Assembly: GCA_022457155.1 (NCBI GenBank) | Contig: JAJGOT010000211.1 | Coordinates: forward strand, 803,501-867,500 | Source: Cladopsammia gracilis | Lineage: Eukaryota > Cnidaria > Anthozoa > Scleractinia > Dendrophylliidae | DNA: 64,000 bases | Reading direction: 5' to 3' | Part shown: piece by piece, positions 42,946 to 53,715 of the stretch | Layout: each line of letters opens with the position of its first letter | How positions within the stretch are numbered: position 1 is the stretch's first letter | Position numbers and translations under genes: made by a program | Notes under the pieces: model-generated | Database searches by the model: none | Told to the model about the DNA's origin: nothing | The model's input: only the letters and a program-made list of their open reading frames with translations

Positions 42946-44462
42946 ATCTCCGCTCATATTTTATCAACTACCTAAATACAGGCTTCCCACACAATTAATT
43001 TAGTCATACACTGCATACAGAAAAGCCAGCGGAGAGGGGATTAAAAGAAATATCAAATACATAACATCTATCTATTTCTATTTATGATCGGTGACATAAA
43101 AAAAATGCTTAACAGTTCTATGAAACCAAAAATGCACATGAATAATTAAGCTAGTGTATTTTTTTTTCTCTCGGCAATTTAAGAAATGACAGGATTTTCT
43201 TTTTCTCGATTATTTTAAGATATAACAGCGCTAAATTCTAGTTACCGTGTAGGAGTTTAATTTTGCGGGAGTTAATTTTTGCAGATTTCCTTCGATCCGC
43301 AAAAAAAAAACTCCCGCAGAAAAAACTCTCGCACAATTTGCCACTGCAGAAATATAATGACTCCCGTAGAAAAAATTACTTGTTTTAATGGTGTATATCG
43401 GCATAACAGAAACTTTTTATTAAACAGTACATGAACACATTGCTCTCATAACTACGAGACGACCGGCACAACAGTCATCTGTATTCCTGATTCAACTCCA
43501 GACACATCCTCAAAAGAACCAGAGACTGTTATCATAATACTAATACGTTTTTATAAGAACGTACAATAATTCACTCACTAGTTTTCTCGTTGTTTATGTT
43601 CATGTTGGTGCTAGAACATCAACCACTATAAACTGTCGGAACTAAGGAAACCTCCGGTCAGGAAGTAAAATTGCAATTTAATACCGATGCCTTGACCAGA
43701 AATCCGCAAACATTTCCTCCCAGCAGAAATTTTACCTGTCTCGATCCGCACAATTTTCCTCCCGCAAAAATTTCCTCGTGCGCGGTATACGTGTAGTATT
43801 TATTGAAACGAAAAAGAATAGAACGACAGGGCGACGATTAATCAATAATTTGTTAAGCAATTTCAATGATTGATTACTTCATCAAACCCGATGCAACAAC
43901 TGACCAAATGCGAAAGCTAACAAAACTAAAAATTTAAAGAAATTAGCCACTGATAAGTTGTCAACTCACTCTTGGTGTACGAAGATCTCGTCAAGTTTCA
44001 TTAACCAACAATGATTGTACAATGATTCCATTTCTATTTCGAGACGCAAAAAACATTCATCTAATTTTTCATGGAGTCGGTATAAATCCTTGTTGACAAC
44101 ACACCAACCGGCTGTACAAAACAATACTAATGTAAATTAAAAAGAAAAGATCCAGATCTAACATTGTTTAGGGCCAAGAAGCAGCTGCTGTCATGATGGT
44201 TTCCATCTACGTAAGCAGTATAAACTAAGCCTGAGATTTTACCGGTAAAAAAAAGACTAAAGTGTAAAAGAATAGAACCCTTTCGCAATCACTGTGTATT
44301 GTAAAACAAACGCAAAGTAAGATGAAACAGGTTTTTCAGTCTTTGAGAGCAACACCAGGGATGGGATGTTGCAGAGAATGCAAACGACTTAGCAAAATTT
44401 CCGAGTTATGGGGAAAAGAACACAGAGAACCCGAGCTCAGTAGAGCTCGACTGATTGTCTTC
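42946..44462. other. Non-coding, unit 3 copy of 7510-9015
   Basis: Includes the unit 3 form of the GCGGGAG-ended element (43247-43795). It ends where the pogo-like element would begin, at a deletion that also removed its right flank. Confidence 0.5.
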
Positions 44463-44504
44463 TTTTATTTGCTCTTTTAGTTTATCATTAACCATTCGTG
44501 TAAA

Positions 44505-44708
44505 GAGGGTCTATTATAGCGGGTCGCACAGTCCGCAAACCGCCATAGTTTGTTCTTCCTGGACCGCAAACCGCTTTGGTTTTTTCCTCAAGACCGAAAC
44601 CGCCGATAATTTCTGGACCGTAAACCGCCAGATAAATACGAATGTACCCGCAAACCGACACTAAAAAATGGCTTAAACCGCCAGCCCGCCAGAGTATAAT
44701 AGACCCTC
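44505..44708. mobile_element. TIR MITE with TGTAAA duplication
   Basis: GAGGGTCTATTATA at the left, TATAATAGACCCTC at the right, and TGTAAA on both sides (44499-44504, 44709-44714). The interior repeats the word CCGCAAACCGCC and variants five times. Confidence 0.8.
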
Positions 44709-44714
44709 TGTAAA

Positions 44715-46537
44715 CAAGTGTTACGGAACATTTTTCGGTAAAAATGTAGATTTCAGTTAATTTTGAAACAGCATAATCTTCCATAATCGTAAGTTAGATG
44801 TATAGGTGTTATGCACCTGCCCTTAGAACAAAGCCTTCGAATAAGAAATGAGCTCTAGGTTCTAAGAGGTTCTAAGAGCGTGAAAAGTAATAACATTAAA
44901 ATTTCCTCTGTTTGTCCAGCTTACGTCAGTCAAAATGCGTTGTCGAAATGCTATTGGCTACAACTCGTTTACTGACAATTGTCCGTTTACTGAGTAACTT
45001 TGAGTTCTGCTTGTATGTGAGTGAGTCAAGAACACCATTAAACACCATGTTTCTTGATGATGTGTTGGTCCACTTGATATAAAAGATCCGGCCGGAGGGT
45101 AGCAAGGCACCTCTCGCTCAGCCATGGAGCTAAATTCCCCAAAAGCCCCTGTTACACAAGTTTTTGCAATTCAAATGCCGCTTAAAAATAAAAAGAAATA
45201 TCCTTTTTTACCCTCGGCAGTGTTAATAGCACAAGTGCTAGTGGGACCGATCATTCAAATTAAGCAATTAACATAACCAGCATCTTGAACTATTTTCCTT
45301 CAGTGTAGCCCTGGCCCTGAGGAAAGCTAATTTTGTTAGCCGAAATATTAGCCGCTGAATAAATTAATCAGCCCATTGCCGCAGAGTCAGTCTCGCATTC
45401 AGTTTGTCTTATTACACTTCAAGTGACATCTGTGTGTGCACCTCTGCATTTAAGCGTTTCAATTGCATTGTCAGTGATTGTAGCCTTTTTTAAAACGGAA
45501 GAAACTGATTGTTGATGAGTAGCCGCAGACTGGCTGAAGCCCGAAGAGAAACGTTTACGCGGCTAAATGTCTACTTATTTTAAAGAGACTCCCTTCGAAA
45601 AATTTAAATAACCCATGGCCAATTTTTGTTTTGAGATGAAAACAGGAACACAAGAAGCTACAAGAAACGATAACCCAACACGATTACACGACAGCACAGG
45701 TGAATTCAAAGGACGAATCAGTCGTTTTTTTATTAGCAATTTCGTACATTTATGATCAACAAGTGTTCAACAGAAATATTTTCCACACAAAACCTTTTAA
45801 TTTCGCTGTTACGCAACGGTTAGCGTGACCGGCGCTGAAATTACAACACTCACAACCGTCTGATGAGAGCCCATTGGACTTGGGGTGCCTGTGGTATTGG
45901 ACCAGCTTAGACTGGGTCCGAGTCATACCCAGTATCCCACGATCGAAGCAGCGTTCCCTTCTACAGTCACCTCGCGACACCTCTGCAATTTTATTACGTT
46001 AAGCTTGTAGAACGGATATAACAGATATAAGCACTTACACGAAGGAAAAAGACTTCAAACCTTATGGCAACTGATACTCAAGCAAGTCCCAGGTAACTTT
46101 GGCCCGTAATTTTATTTTTTTATACTATTTTTGGGTAGGTTGTCAAGGAATTATTTGTTTTGTTTACTAGTTTTATTGAGAAAAAGTAAGCTTAGCAAAG
46201 GTAAACTTAAGAGCATTTTTAATTTGCCACAGACAACTTAGAAAAGCGACTTGTACTTAGAGTGTTAACTAGTTCTGTAATCATCCAAGTCCTGGAATAT
46301 TAAGTCCAAAATGTCCAGAACTGTGTAATGATCTTCCGTACCAGTTCAACACAGCCCGCCATGCATGCATAGAAGGTGGTCTAATGTCCACCGCCAGTCT
46401 TACCCAGGGATCCCAGCATATAAGCCATGGACACAGGGTAAAGAAGATTCTGTCCAATGGTTATAGGGAGTTTTGTTTTCTGGACTATTTATTCTGCTGA
46501 CAATAATAGAAATAGACCCTATTGACCCTATTCATAA
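44715..46537. other. Intergenic, with two decayed Penelope-like ends
   Basis: No supported gene. At 45300-45365 CCCTGAGGAAAGC, a hairpin (GCTAA/TTAGC) and CCGAAATATTAGCC resemble the hammerhead-like end of Penelope-like elements. A second weaker case is at 45530-45580 (GGCTGAAGCCCGAAGAGAAACGT, split over 23 bases). A TATA-like GATATAAAAG at 45078 precedes a 49-codon frame at 45124, which was rejected as a gene. Confidence 0.4.
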
Positions 46538-46989
46538 CGCCGTGTCTAAATGCCTGCCGGGCACAGTCTCTCGTGAACATAGCGATCTTATAGTATGCCG
46601 AAGCTTGGATATTTCGTCAACTGGATAATCAATATAATTTTGGGAATCGCTTGGCATATCTAAACAAACTTTGATTACTGTTAAGAGGTTTGAGTGAGAC
46701 GTTCAGTCGAAATTCTGTGAAAAATTAATTTCTGACTGCGAGTCTCCCGGTAGAAATTTTCTAAGTGTCGAGAAAATAGCGATCTTATGGTATGCCCAAG
46801 CTTGGATATTTCGTCAACTGGAAAAGCAAAACAATTTTTGAAAGCGCTTGACATTTCTAAACAAACATCGAATACTCTCAAAAGGTTTCATTGAAAGAGC
46901 CATTCAGTGAAAATTTTGTGAAAATTCTGACTGCCAGGCATTTAGTCTATTTGAGACCGCGCCTGGCTGCCGGGCATTTAGACACAGCG
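46538..46989. mobile_element. TIR MITE with 9-bp TSD TATTCATAA
   Basis: CGCCGTGTCTAAATGCCTGC left end and its near-complement at the right (GCCGGGCATTTAGACACAGCG, two parts). TATTCATAA flanks both sides (46529-46537, 46990-46998). The interior has a 40-bp direct repeat with AAGCTTGGATATTTCGTCAA at about 46600 and 46800. A 9-bp TSD fits Mutator-like elements. Confidence 0.8.
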
Positions 46990-47004
46990 TATTCATAAAT
47001 GGCT

Positions 47005-47265
47005 GTGTTGAAGTGCTTTTTTAAACAATTTTTTGAGGGTTTATAGACCCTATTCATAAATGGTGGCCGGTTTATTATTCTTTTATATTCATCCTAATCA
47101 GCCCAACTAGCCTCATTTTAGAGCAAAAATTCTTTTTAATTTTGCACATGCTAACGAGGCTAGTTGGGCTGATTAGTGTGAATATAAAAGAATAATAAAC
47201 CGGCCGCCATTTATGAATAGGGTCTATAAACCCTCAAAAAATTGTTTAAAAAAGCACTTCAACAC
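47005..47265. mobile_element. Fold-back MITE, arms of about 110 bp
   Basis: GTGTTGAAGTGCTTTTTTAA inwards matches the complement of the right arm with very few changes. The word ATAGACCCTATTCATAAATG is in both arms, so the TSD of the preceding MITE may lie in a related copy. Confidence 0.85.
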
Positions 47266-47810
47266 CACTATCTTGCCCAATACTAATGAACATACTAGCA
47301 GTACTCGGAGATCATGGAGACGTGTTCGAAGGAACTTGGGGCGGAGATGAGTCCCTGAAAAAAAAAAACAATAGGGGCGGCCATTTGGAAGACCGGCCAC
47401 CAAAAAATCTCAAATTTTACTGCACATAAACCACAGGACAACCAATACGAAATTAGGATTGCATTCTTCAAATGCAACAACCATACACTGTATCTCTGTT
47501 TCTGTTTTTTTTTTTAATTACAATTCCCTCACTTTTTTTATTAAATAGACTCAGAACAATAATAATAATGATACATGTAGTACTAATTGCAGATTAAAAG
47601 AGTGTTTGACACGTTTGTTATCAAAATAGATGTTGATTTATGCCCTGTTAACCTTAGCCACCAGTTAAGAGTGCAATCAACTCACAAACATTTTGCATTT
47701 AATTAGTGTTATTGCAGCGATACTGAAGAAACAGCATGACAGCGTGCGACAATCGCAATAATTATTTTGCTCAACCTAATGTCCAATAATTGATAAATAT
47801 TTGACATACA
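47266..47810. other. Intergenic, nothing recognised
   Basis: AT-rich, with a poly-T tract at 47509-47518 and AATAATAATAATGATAC. No gene. Confidence 0.35.
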
Positions 47811-47930
47811 GGGCCAAGTTGTTCGAAGGACGATTAGTGCTAATCCAGGGTAAATTACCATGACAACTCATATGTTCTGTTGACAGTTAATCCAGGATTA
47901 GTGCTAATCAGGCTTTGAACAACTTGGCCC
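47811..47930. mobile_element. Short TIR MITE (GGGCCAAGTTGTTCGAAG ends)
   Basis: 120 bp. The right end CTTTGAACAACTTGGCCC is the inverse of the left, and a second inner inverted pair GATTAGTGCTAATCC lies inside. The same design (outer GTTGTTCAAA, inner paired words) is seen in the element at 56873-57190. Confidence 0.82.
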
Positions 47931-49019
47931 AGGACAAGCAGCAGCAGCATTGATGTAATTGAAGATGATGTGATTCAAACATAAGCTTACTCGATCGTCA
48001 AGTAATCTGAACAAAACAAAATCATAAACAAATCGAATTTTATTTAGTAAAATATCAAATAAACTTACACTGTTATGAGATCCTAGCAATAATATGATAA
48101 TGCCAAACAAAAGAACACCGTGATGTAGCCATCTATATTTTAATGGCTGAAAACAGCAACAAAAGCAAGCAAAAAAAGACACAGGGATGTACATGCAGCT
48201 AAGAGCCGGCTACGGGCTTATACCACCAGCTGAAAGAGAACTTTATCACCGGCTGAAATATCACTAGAAAACAAAGACTTGGGGTGATTTTGAAGGTACA
48301 TACAAGTGAGAAAAAAACCAGCTGGGTTTGTTTGTGAGCCTGGGTTTGTTTATGTTTATGAGCCTGGGTTTGTTTATGAGCCTGAGTTTTTTCTTAGTTA
48401 CACCCCTGTAGGCGGGCACAAGTCACCCGGGGGGTGGGGGAAGGGGGGCTAAGGTTAGGTTACAATTAAATTGAGTTAGGGTTTGGGTTAGGGTTAAATC
48501 GGTGTCAAGCCCAAAATTGTCAAATCAGTCTCACTGAGAGAAGGTGTTTAAATTAGGATGCATCTCCTTCGTTTAATTCAAATAATACCTTCTTTATTTA
48601 ATTATCAATTTAGTTAAGGAGCACAGTATTAGTCTCACTATTTTTTGCCACTTTTCTCTCCTACACTGTGTATACCTTTTATAGTACAACTTATATTCCT
48701 CAATGTAAATCTAATTATTTATAGTTTGGAGAAAAATACATGTACAATGTGAAACAATGTGGCTTATATACATGTAAGTGCTCATTTATTATCACATTTC
48801 TGAGTATCATTTACAAACTCATCACAGAACTAATTAGGAATCTGCTTAGTGTGTTACCCACAGTACTTGTAAACTAAAACCTGGTTCATAATACACAAGA
48901 ACATGAACAAAACAAAAAGAAATCATTTTTATTTACCCAGACAGAGAAATATTAAGCCATTGATACTGCCACAATTAAGAACACCTTAAAATTAGCAAGT
49001 CCTTAAAATTTGAGCATTC
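47931..49019. other. Intergenic with G-rich and telomere-like words
   Basis: No gene. 48421-48445 is a poly-G stretch. 48470-48500 has TTAGGGTTTGGGTTAGGGTT. CTGGGTTTGTTTATGAGC is repeated three times at 48320-48385. Confidence 0.4.
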
Positions 49020-49630
49020 ATCATTTTCATAATGTTCAGTCTGAAGAAGAAAGAAAAAAAGAAAAAAAAGGACGGCTGGAGAGAGACTCGAACCTGGAAC
49101 GCTTTACACCATTAGGCCACCATGACCACTGACTTGGAACAGTATAAATTTAATTACTTTAAGGTACATACGCATCAAAACATGTGTCTTGGTTGAAAAT
49201 TCCTTTTAGATCAATTTTATCGTTGCATTAAAGACTCCAAATGCGAAACATCTTTTAGCTTATTGTTATTTATATTCATTTAGAACAATTTAGTTATTGT
49301 TATTGGTGGATTAACGCGGGGATTCAAGTTGTTCTCGGTTACGAAATGCATTCGTACTAACTAAATTAAAAGAAAAAAATCTGTCCCGACAAGAATCGAA
49401 CTCATGTCCTTCAGCTCTATAATCTGATCGCTTACACAATACGCCACCTAGGATTTGATTAATTAGCAACGTCACATTTTGTCATTTCAACGTAGATATG
49501 AGGAAAAAGTTTACATCTGCATCTGAGTGATGGAATTGAGCGAGTGAGTGAGTGAGTGAGTGAGTGAGTGAGTGAGTGAATTGGCCGCCATTACCGATAA
49601 CTCATTCATTACGCTTGCGCATATTCATGG
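49020..49630 (-). repeat. tRNA-derived repeat related to the opsin flank, outside the array
   Basis: Aligns with 1130-1600 of unit 1 through most of its length (ATAATGTTCAGT, then the minus-strand tRNA-like part, then TTTAATTACTT, ATCGTTGCATTAAAGACTCC, and finally CATTCATTACGC). At 49375-49450 it has a second tRNA-like block on the minus strand (GAGTTCGATTCTTGTC B box) not found in the units. It also carries a GAGT microsatellite (49533-49578). Confidence 0.6.
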
Positions 49631-51068
49631 GTTAAAAATGTGACAGTATACACTTGGGCAAATAAGAGAACATGTACATACATGTATTGTTATGTTCTGT
49701 GATCAGTGCTTCAATTTTTCTTTTTCATATTATAGTCATTTTTACATAAAATAATACTTACTTGGTATGCAGATTTTATATAAGGAATAGGCTGAATACC
49801 ACTAAATTCTATTAGCTGCAATGTAATTTTTTTCTTCAGAAAATAAGAACCTATTGTGCTAATTACCATTTATGTAAGAACCTATTTAGGCTATAACTTG
49901 GGAAAAATATACAGGTTCTTACTTGCAGGTAATTTTACTGTACTGATACTCCTGAGCATGAACCATTAACTTTTAAAATCTTTTTTACTGGGCTTGTATT
50001 TAATAGCATACCTGTCTGGTCACGCCACCATCCTCAAATTCCAAAGCGATATGTGCCACAATGGACACAAGATATGAAAAACAGAAATCTTATCCTGGAG
50101 GTAAATATAACAGTTTGTCTCATAATGACTCCTAAGATATAGCAAAAACAGCAATTTGAAGCCTTTTAAAATAATGTCGTTTATTGACCACTGTCTGAAC
50201 AAATTATGACCAAACTGACCAAACTGTCATTTTGCAACATGAAACTACATGTAAATGTTCTATAAACCCCTTCAAGGACAGTAGTATATCACTTTTTTCA
50301 TTTTGGGGAATATTGCACACAAAGCAAATTTTCTTCTTTTTTTCTCTGGCTGCCCTTTTATTTTTCCCATTTTTTTTTTTTTTTTTTTTTTGCCTTGTTG
50401 TTGGCCTTTCACCAAACTTCATTTTGATAGGAAAAATTTTCTTGTAAATGCTGAAGAAAGTGAAAGTATTTGTAACAAGAAGTGGCAATTGGTAGGAAGA
50501 CCAAATTTTTCTTTGATTTTGCCAGTCAAATTTACTGGGTTTCTTAAATGAGGATTCACTCGCATTTGAGCATGCTTCGATCAGAAGATTTCTTCTTCAA
50601 AAACATTGACGTAAAAAGTGATGACATCACACACGGTATAAGGACAATCACTGGCAGTTTGGGATGGTTTAGGTGTCCATCACAGCAGGTTATTATTCTC
50701 ATGTAGTTCATGTATACAATAAATTTGTGTTCTTGGTACAAAAAAACATTCAGGTATTTAGACTCAGCCATGCATGCAAAATGAAGTTCACATTCTCATA
50801 CATTTTTAAAATCGATGTTTGTTTTCAACTAGAACTGCAAACTGTCAAACTATCCTTATGGCCCACATGATACAAGTATTTATTTGGCTCGTAGAGGTGA
50901 GTTAATACATGTATTATATCCACTATATCCAATTGACTTCCATCGCAAAAACAGGAGTTTCAATACATTTGAAGTAGGTTTAACGACTAAGCAAAGTGGC
51001 TGGCTACCTAGGCATTATGCTTTTACATCACATATGCAGGAAAAAAAAAAATATATATATATATATAT
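49631..51068. other. Intergenic, nothing recognised
   Basis: Poly-T tract 50370-50391. The flank ends in a short AT repeat at 51049-51068 directly before the Penelope-like element. Confidence 0.35.
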
Positions 51069-51124
51069 AACCGAAAATGTGAGGGTCAAGAGTCCAACTC
51101 CAATGTAGCTTTGCTGGTTTATTC

Positions 51125-51161
51125 GCTCGACGTTTCGACCATAACAGTCTTCATCAGGAGC
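51125..51161 (-). ncRNA. Minimal hammerhead motif in the left arm of the Penelope-like element
   Basis: Inverse partner of the right-arm motif with one change in the stem II loop (GTTAT to TGTTAT side, A for G on the plus strand). All core bases are kept. Confidence 0.75.
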
Positions 51162-51292
51162 ATCTGAGGTATATACTAACTGTTACAACATTCGAAATTT
51201 AAAAAGCTTAACGGAAAGAACACACGTGACATGCTGACGTAATAATCAGATATGGAGCTATAAAGCTAAACTAAACTAAGCAAAACAGTATA

Positions 51293-52126
51293 TCACGTGA
51301 ATTTAACTAGGCTATTAATAGTAGGCTTGAATTTAGAAATCCAATAGCTTTCTCTTGCTCTTCTAATGTCTTGATTAGGATTTCTAACTTTTTCAATGAT
51401 TGTTAATTTTAAATGTTTAACCCCACAGTTTTTGAAGTGTCTGACAGTGGGAATGTTCTTATGACCTGCGTTTATGTCGCTGCGGTGTTGGTTTGTACGG
51501 CGATGGACAGGGTTTTTTGTTTCCCCTATATACTGATCGTCGCATTTTGTGCATTGAATCAAGTATATAACGTTGCTAGTTTGACAGGTGGTGTGTTGCG
51601 TAAGAGTGAAGGTTTCTCCTGTAGTTATGCTTTTAACTGTTTCTGTGAATCTACCATATGTTTTGCAACATGCACATCTATTGTCTACTTTACAAGGCCA
51701 AAATCCTGGATTAGTATGTTCGGCGGATGTATGTTGCTTGTGTTTATGTGAAGAGTGTATCCTAAGGTTTCTGTTGGTTTGAAAGGAGCGGCCACATATT
51801 CTGCATGAGGTTTCTGATGTGTTTGGCGTGTCACTGCTAATGGCGGAATGGCTTGCTTGTTCAGAAACACTAGGGTCGCATGGTGGTAATCTTTTGTTTG
51901 TTAGCATCTCTGACAGGTTTCTTCCTCTACGGTAAGCAACGAGGGGGCGGTCCTTAAAGATGATTTTGCATTTAGATGAGGTGTGTAGTATTTGCTGGTG
52001 TTGGTTGAGAATATTATGCAGGTTTGGCATTGCTGGATTGTAGGTTACTATAAGGGGTACACGGTCAGTGACAGGATTCTGCTTGGTTCTGAGAGCCTCT
52101 TCTCTAGTTGTTCTTCTCGCTCTCAT
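51293..52126 (-). CDS. Penelope-like GIY-YIG endonuclease with a C2H2 zinc finger, 5'-truncated
   Basis: 277 codons. Upstream codons (52127-52144, reading EWECI) continue in frame to the arm boundary, so the ATG is probably internal and the reverse transcriptase part has been lost. Order: linker (PLIVTYNPAMPNL, common to this family), KRLPP region, a classical C2H2 finger CRICGRSF-X5-NLRIH-X3-H at about residues 107-129, a Cys-rich CKVDNRCACC, then the GIY-YIG core NVIYLIQC ... QYIGETKNPVHRR and the terminal YWISKFKP. The frame is undamaged. The protein would nick DNA at integration sites but has no RT partner here. Confidence 0.88.
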   Translation of the reverse strand: MRARRTTREEALRTKQNPVTDRVPLIVTYNPAMPNLHNILNQHQQILHTSSKCKIIFKDRPLVAYRRGRNLSEMLTNKRLPPCDPSVSEQASHSAISSDTPNTSETSCRICGRSFQTNRNLRIHSSHKHKQHTSAEHTNPGFWPCKVDNRCACCKTYGRFTETVKSITTGETFTLTQHTTCQTSNVIYLIQCTKCDDQYIGETKNPVHRRTNQHRSDINAGHKNIPTVRHFKNCGVKHLKLTIIEKVRNPNQDIRRARESYWISKFKPTINSLVKFT

Positions 52127-52460
52127 AATGCACTCCCACTCATCACATAAACGCAGGTCATAAGAACATTCCCACTGTCAGACACTTCAAAAACTGTGGG
52201 GTTAAACATTTAAAATTAACAGTCATTGAAAAAGTTAGAAATCCTAATCAAGACATTAGAAGAGCAAGAGAAAGCTATTGGATTTCTAAATTCAAGCCTA
52301 CTATTAATAGCCTAGTTAAATTCACGTGATATACTGTTTTGCTTAGTTTAGTTTAGCTTTATAGCTCCATATCTGATTATTACGTCAGCATGTCACGTGT
52401 GTTCTTTCCGTTAAGCTTTTTAAATTTCGAATGTTGTAACAGTTAGTATGTACCTCAGAT

Positions 52461-52497
52461 GCTCCTGATGAAGACCGTTATGGTCGAAACGTCGAGC
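52461..52497 (+). ncRNA. Minimal hammerhead motif in the right arm of the Penelope-like element
   Basis: GCTC, CTGATGA, A, stem GACC-GTTAT-GGTC, GAAAC, GTC and GAGC in order. Stem I is four pairs. Stem III has no loop, so a single copy cannot fold fully. Published minimalist hammerheads in the flanking repeats of animal Penelope-like elements are proposed to act as dimers. Confidence 0.75.
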
Positions 52498-52662
52498 GAA
52501 TAAACCAGCAAAGCTACATTGGAGTTGGACTCTTGACCCTCACATTTTCGGTTTTATTTACGATTATTTCAAGTGTCCACGATCGCTTTAGTGATCCTCC
52601 AGCAAGCATTTTACGTTGGTTAAGGATCTGCATTGTTTGCGAGACCCCTCACAAGTTCTTTG

Positions 52663-52663
<1 letters not shown>

Positions 52664-52756
<93 letters not shown>
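52664..52756. repeat. TA microsatellite
   Basis: About 46 uninterrupted TA units. The apparent open frames across it are artefacts of the repeat. Confidence 0.97.
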
Positions 52757-52759
<3 letters not shown>

Positions 52760-52933
52760 GCTGTTTGGGTTCAAACATCAAAATTCCTGGATGGGATGCT
52801 AGTCCATCACAGGGTTAGTTACCCCCAGCATTTTGATGCCAGTACTCATTTACAGACCTGGATGGAGAAAGACAACGTGAAGTAAAGTGTCTTGTCTAAA
52901 GAAACAACACAATGGCCAAGACCAGGCCTTGCA

Positions 52934-53372
52934 CCCGGGGAGGGGGGGGGGGGTTACTCCCAAATATGAGCTACCGGTATTTATAGGTTAATGTGCCGCT
53001 GTGAAGGGTATGGTTTTCAGGCGGTTTAGTCTAGGATAGGGTATGGTAATCAGAGATTTTTGGTCTAGAATAGGGTATCATTTTAAGAGAAACTGATCAG
53101 TTGCATGAAGAATTTAGTCTAGACAAGGTTTACTGGCAAATGGCATTTAAAAATTGCCGGTACAGCAGGCAGTACGGCATTTTTAACTGACCCCTGTTAA
53201 CTAATAACTGTGATGGAAAATAGTGAGTCTGGAATAGGTCTAGGATAAGGTAGGGTTTTTTGGTGTTTAGTCTAGAATAGAAGGTGGCAAAATGCAGCTA
53301 AAATGGTCTAGTATAGGCTAAGGGTCTCAGAATTTGCAGAGTAACCCCCCCCCCCCCCCTCCCCCCGCAGGG
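52934..53372. mobile_element. Poly-G-ended TIR element with 8-9 bp TSD
   Basis: CCCGGGGAGGGGGGGGG at the left and poly-C with CCCCCGCAGGGG at the right. GGCCTTGCA flanks both sides (52925-52933, 53373-53381). The interior shows repeated TCTAGAATAGGGT and GGTCTAGGATA words, the inverse of the sequence in the unit 1 element at 18208. It gives the uninterrupted form of that family. Confidence 0.8.
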
Positions 53373-53382
53373 GGCCTTGCAC

Positions 53383-53715
53383 TAGCTGCCAGCCTTTGGA
53401 TCTGGAATAGGGTGGGGAGTTTTTGGTGTCTTGTCTAGAATAGGGTCACAAAATGCAACTGAAAATAATCTGGTATAGACAATAGTATAGTCAGAATAAG
53501 GGTTCAGAGTCCCAGTTGCACACCACCACCCCAAAATAAGTACACCCCTCCAACTCAGATTGTACCCTCTATCTGTTAGCAAGGTAGATATGATTGTGTC
53601 ATATGTATTCAAAGGGGACAAACTTCAAATAAATGTGGCTACTAAACATATCTGAATTTCGTAACTGTTCATCAGTAGGGGTGACATTTTACCACGGGCA
53701 TAGATTGAGGGTCGC
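53383..53715. repeat. Partial second copy of the CTAGAATAGGGT-type sequence
   Basis: 53395-53480 repeats the TCTGGAATAGGGT, TTTTTGGTGTCTTGTCTAGA and ACAAAATGCA words of the adjacent element, so it is a fragment of a relative. Nothing else was recognised. Confidence 0.5.

Larger units (their letters stand above)
37162..44462. repeat. Segmental duplication unit 3 (opsin copy 3 plus shortened flank)
   Basis: Unit 3 matches unit 1 from the opsin through the flank to the sequence just left of the pogo-like element (44330-44420 against 8930-9015), then jumps to its right flank and ends near 44462. It lacks the DNA equivalent to about 976-4475 of unit 1. It also lacks the elements at 5093-5540 and 5630-5813, and at the latter site it keeps the uninterrupted target. 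It is therefore the most diverged of the three, and units 1 and 2 are closer relatives. Confidence 0.85.
51069..52552 (-). mobile_element. Penelope-like retroelement with inverted 408-bp ends
   Basis: The left arm 51069-51477 and right arm 52145-52552 are inverted copies; I saw only about two mismatches. The 667-bp spacer carries the first part of the endonuclease frame. Penelope-like elements commonly insert as 5'-truncated copies with the second pseudo-LTR reversed, and this copy shows that form in full. Each arm contains a hammerhead-like motif and the last 57 codons of the endonuclease. AT-repeat DNA lies on both outer sides. Confidence 0.9.

Noticed and set aside
1..44462. Assembly artefact joining two haplotypes in tandem
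   Set aside because: Units differ by many unrelated insertions, large deletions and coding changes, and three copies exceed two haplotypes. It cannot be excluded without reads, so it is kept as the main refutation test.
45078..45273. TATA-like GATATAAAAG and a 49-codon frame from ATG at 45124
   Set aside because: The frame is of chance length, has no domain, and the 5'UTR would be under 20 bases. Not enough to call a gene.
45858..45900. CTGATGAGAGCCC as a second free hammerhead
   Set aside because: No GAAA and no closing stem I within range.
52533..52885. Frames with long IYIYIY runs
   Set aside because: Pure artefact of the TA microsatellite.
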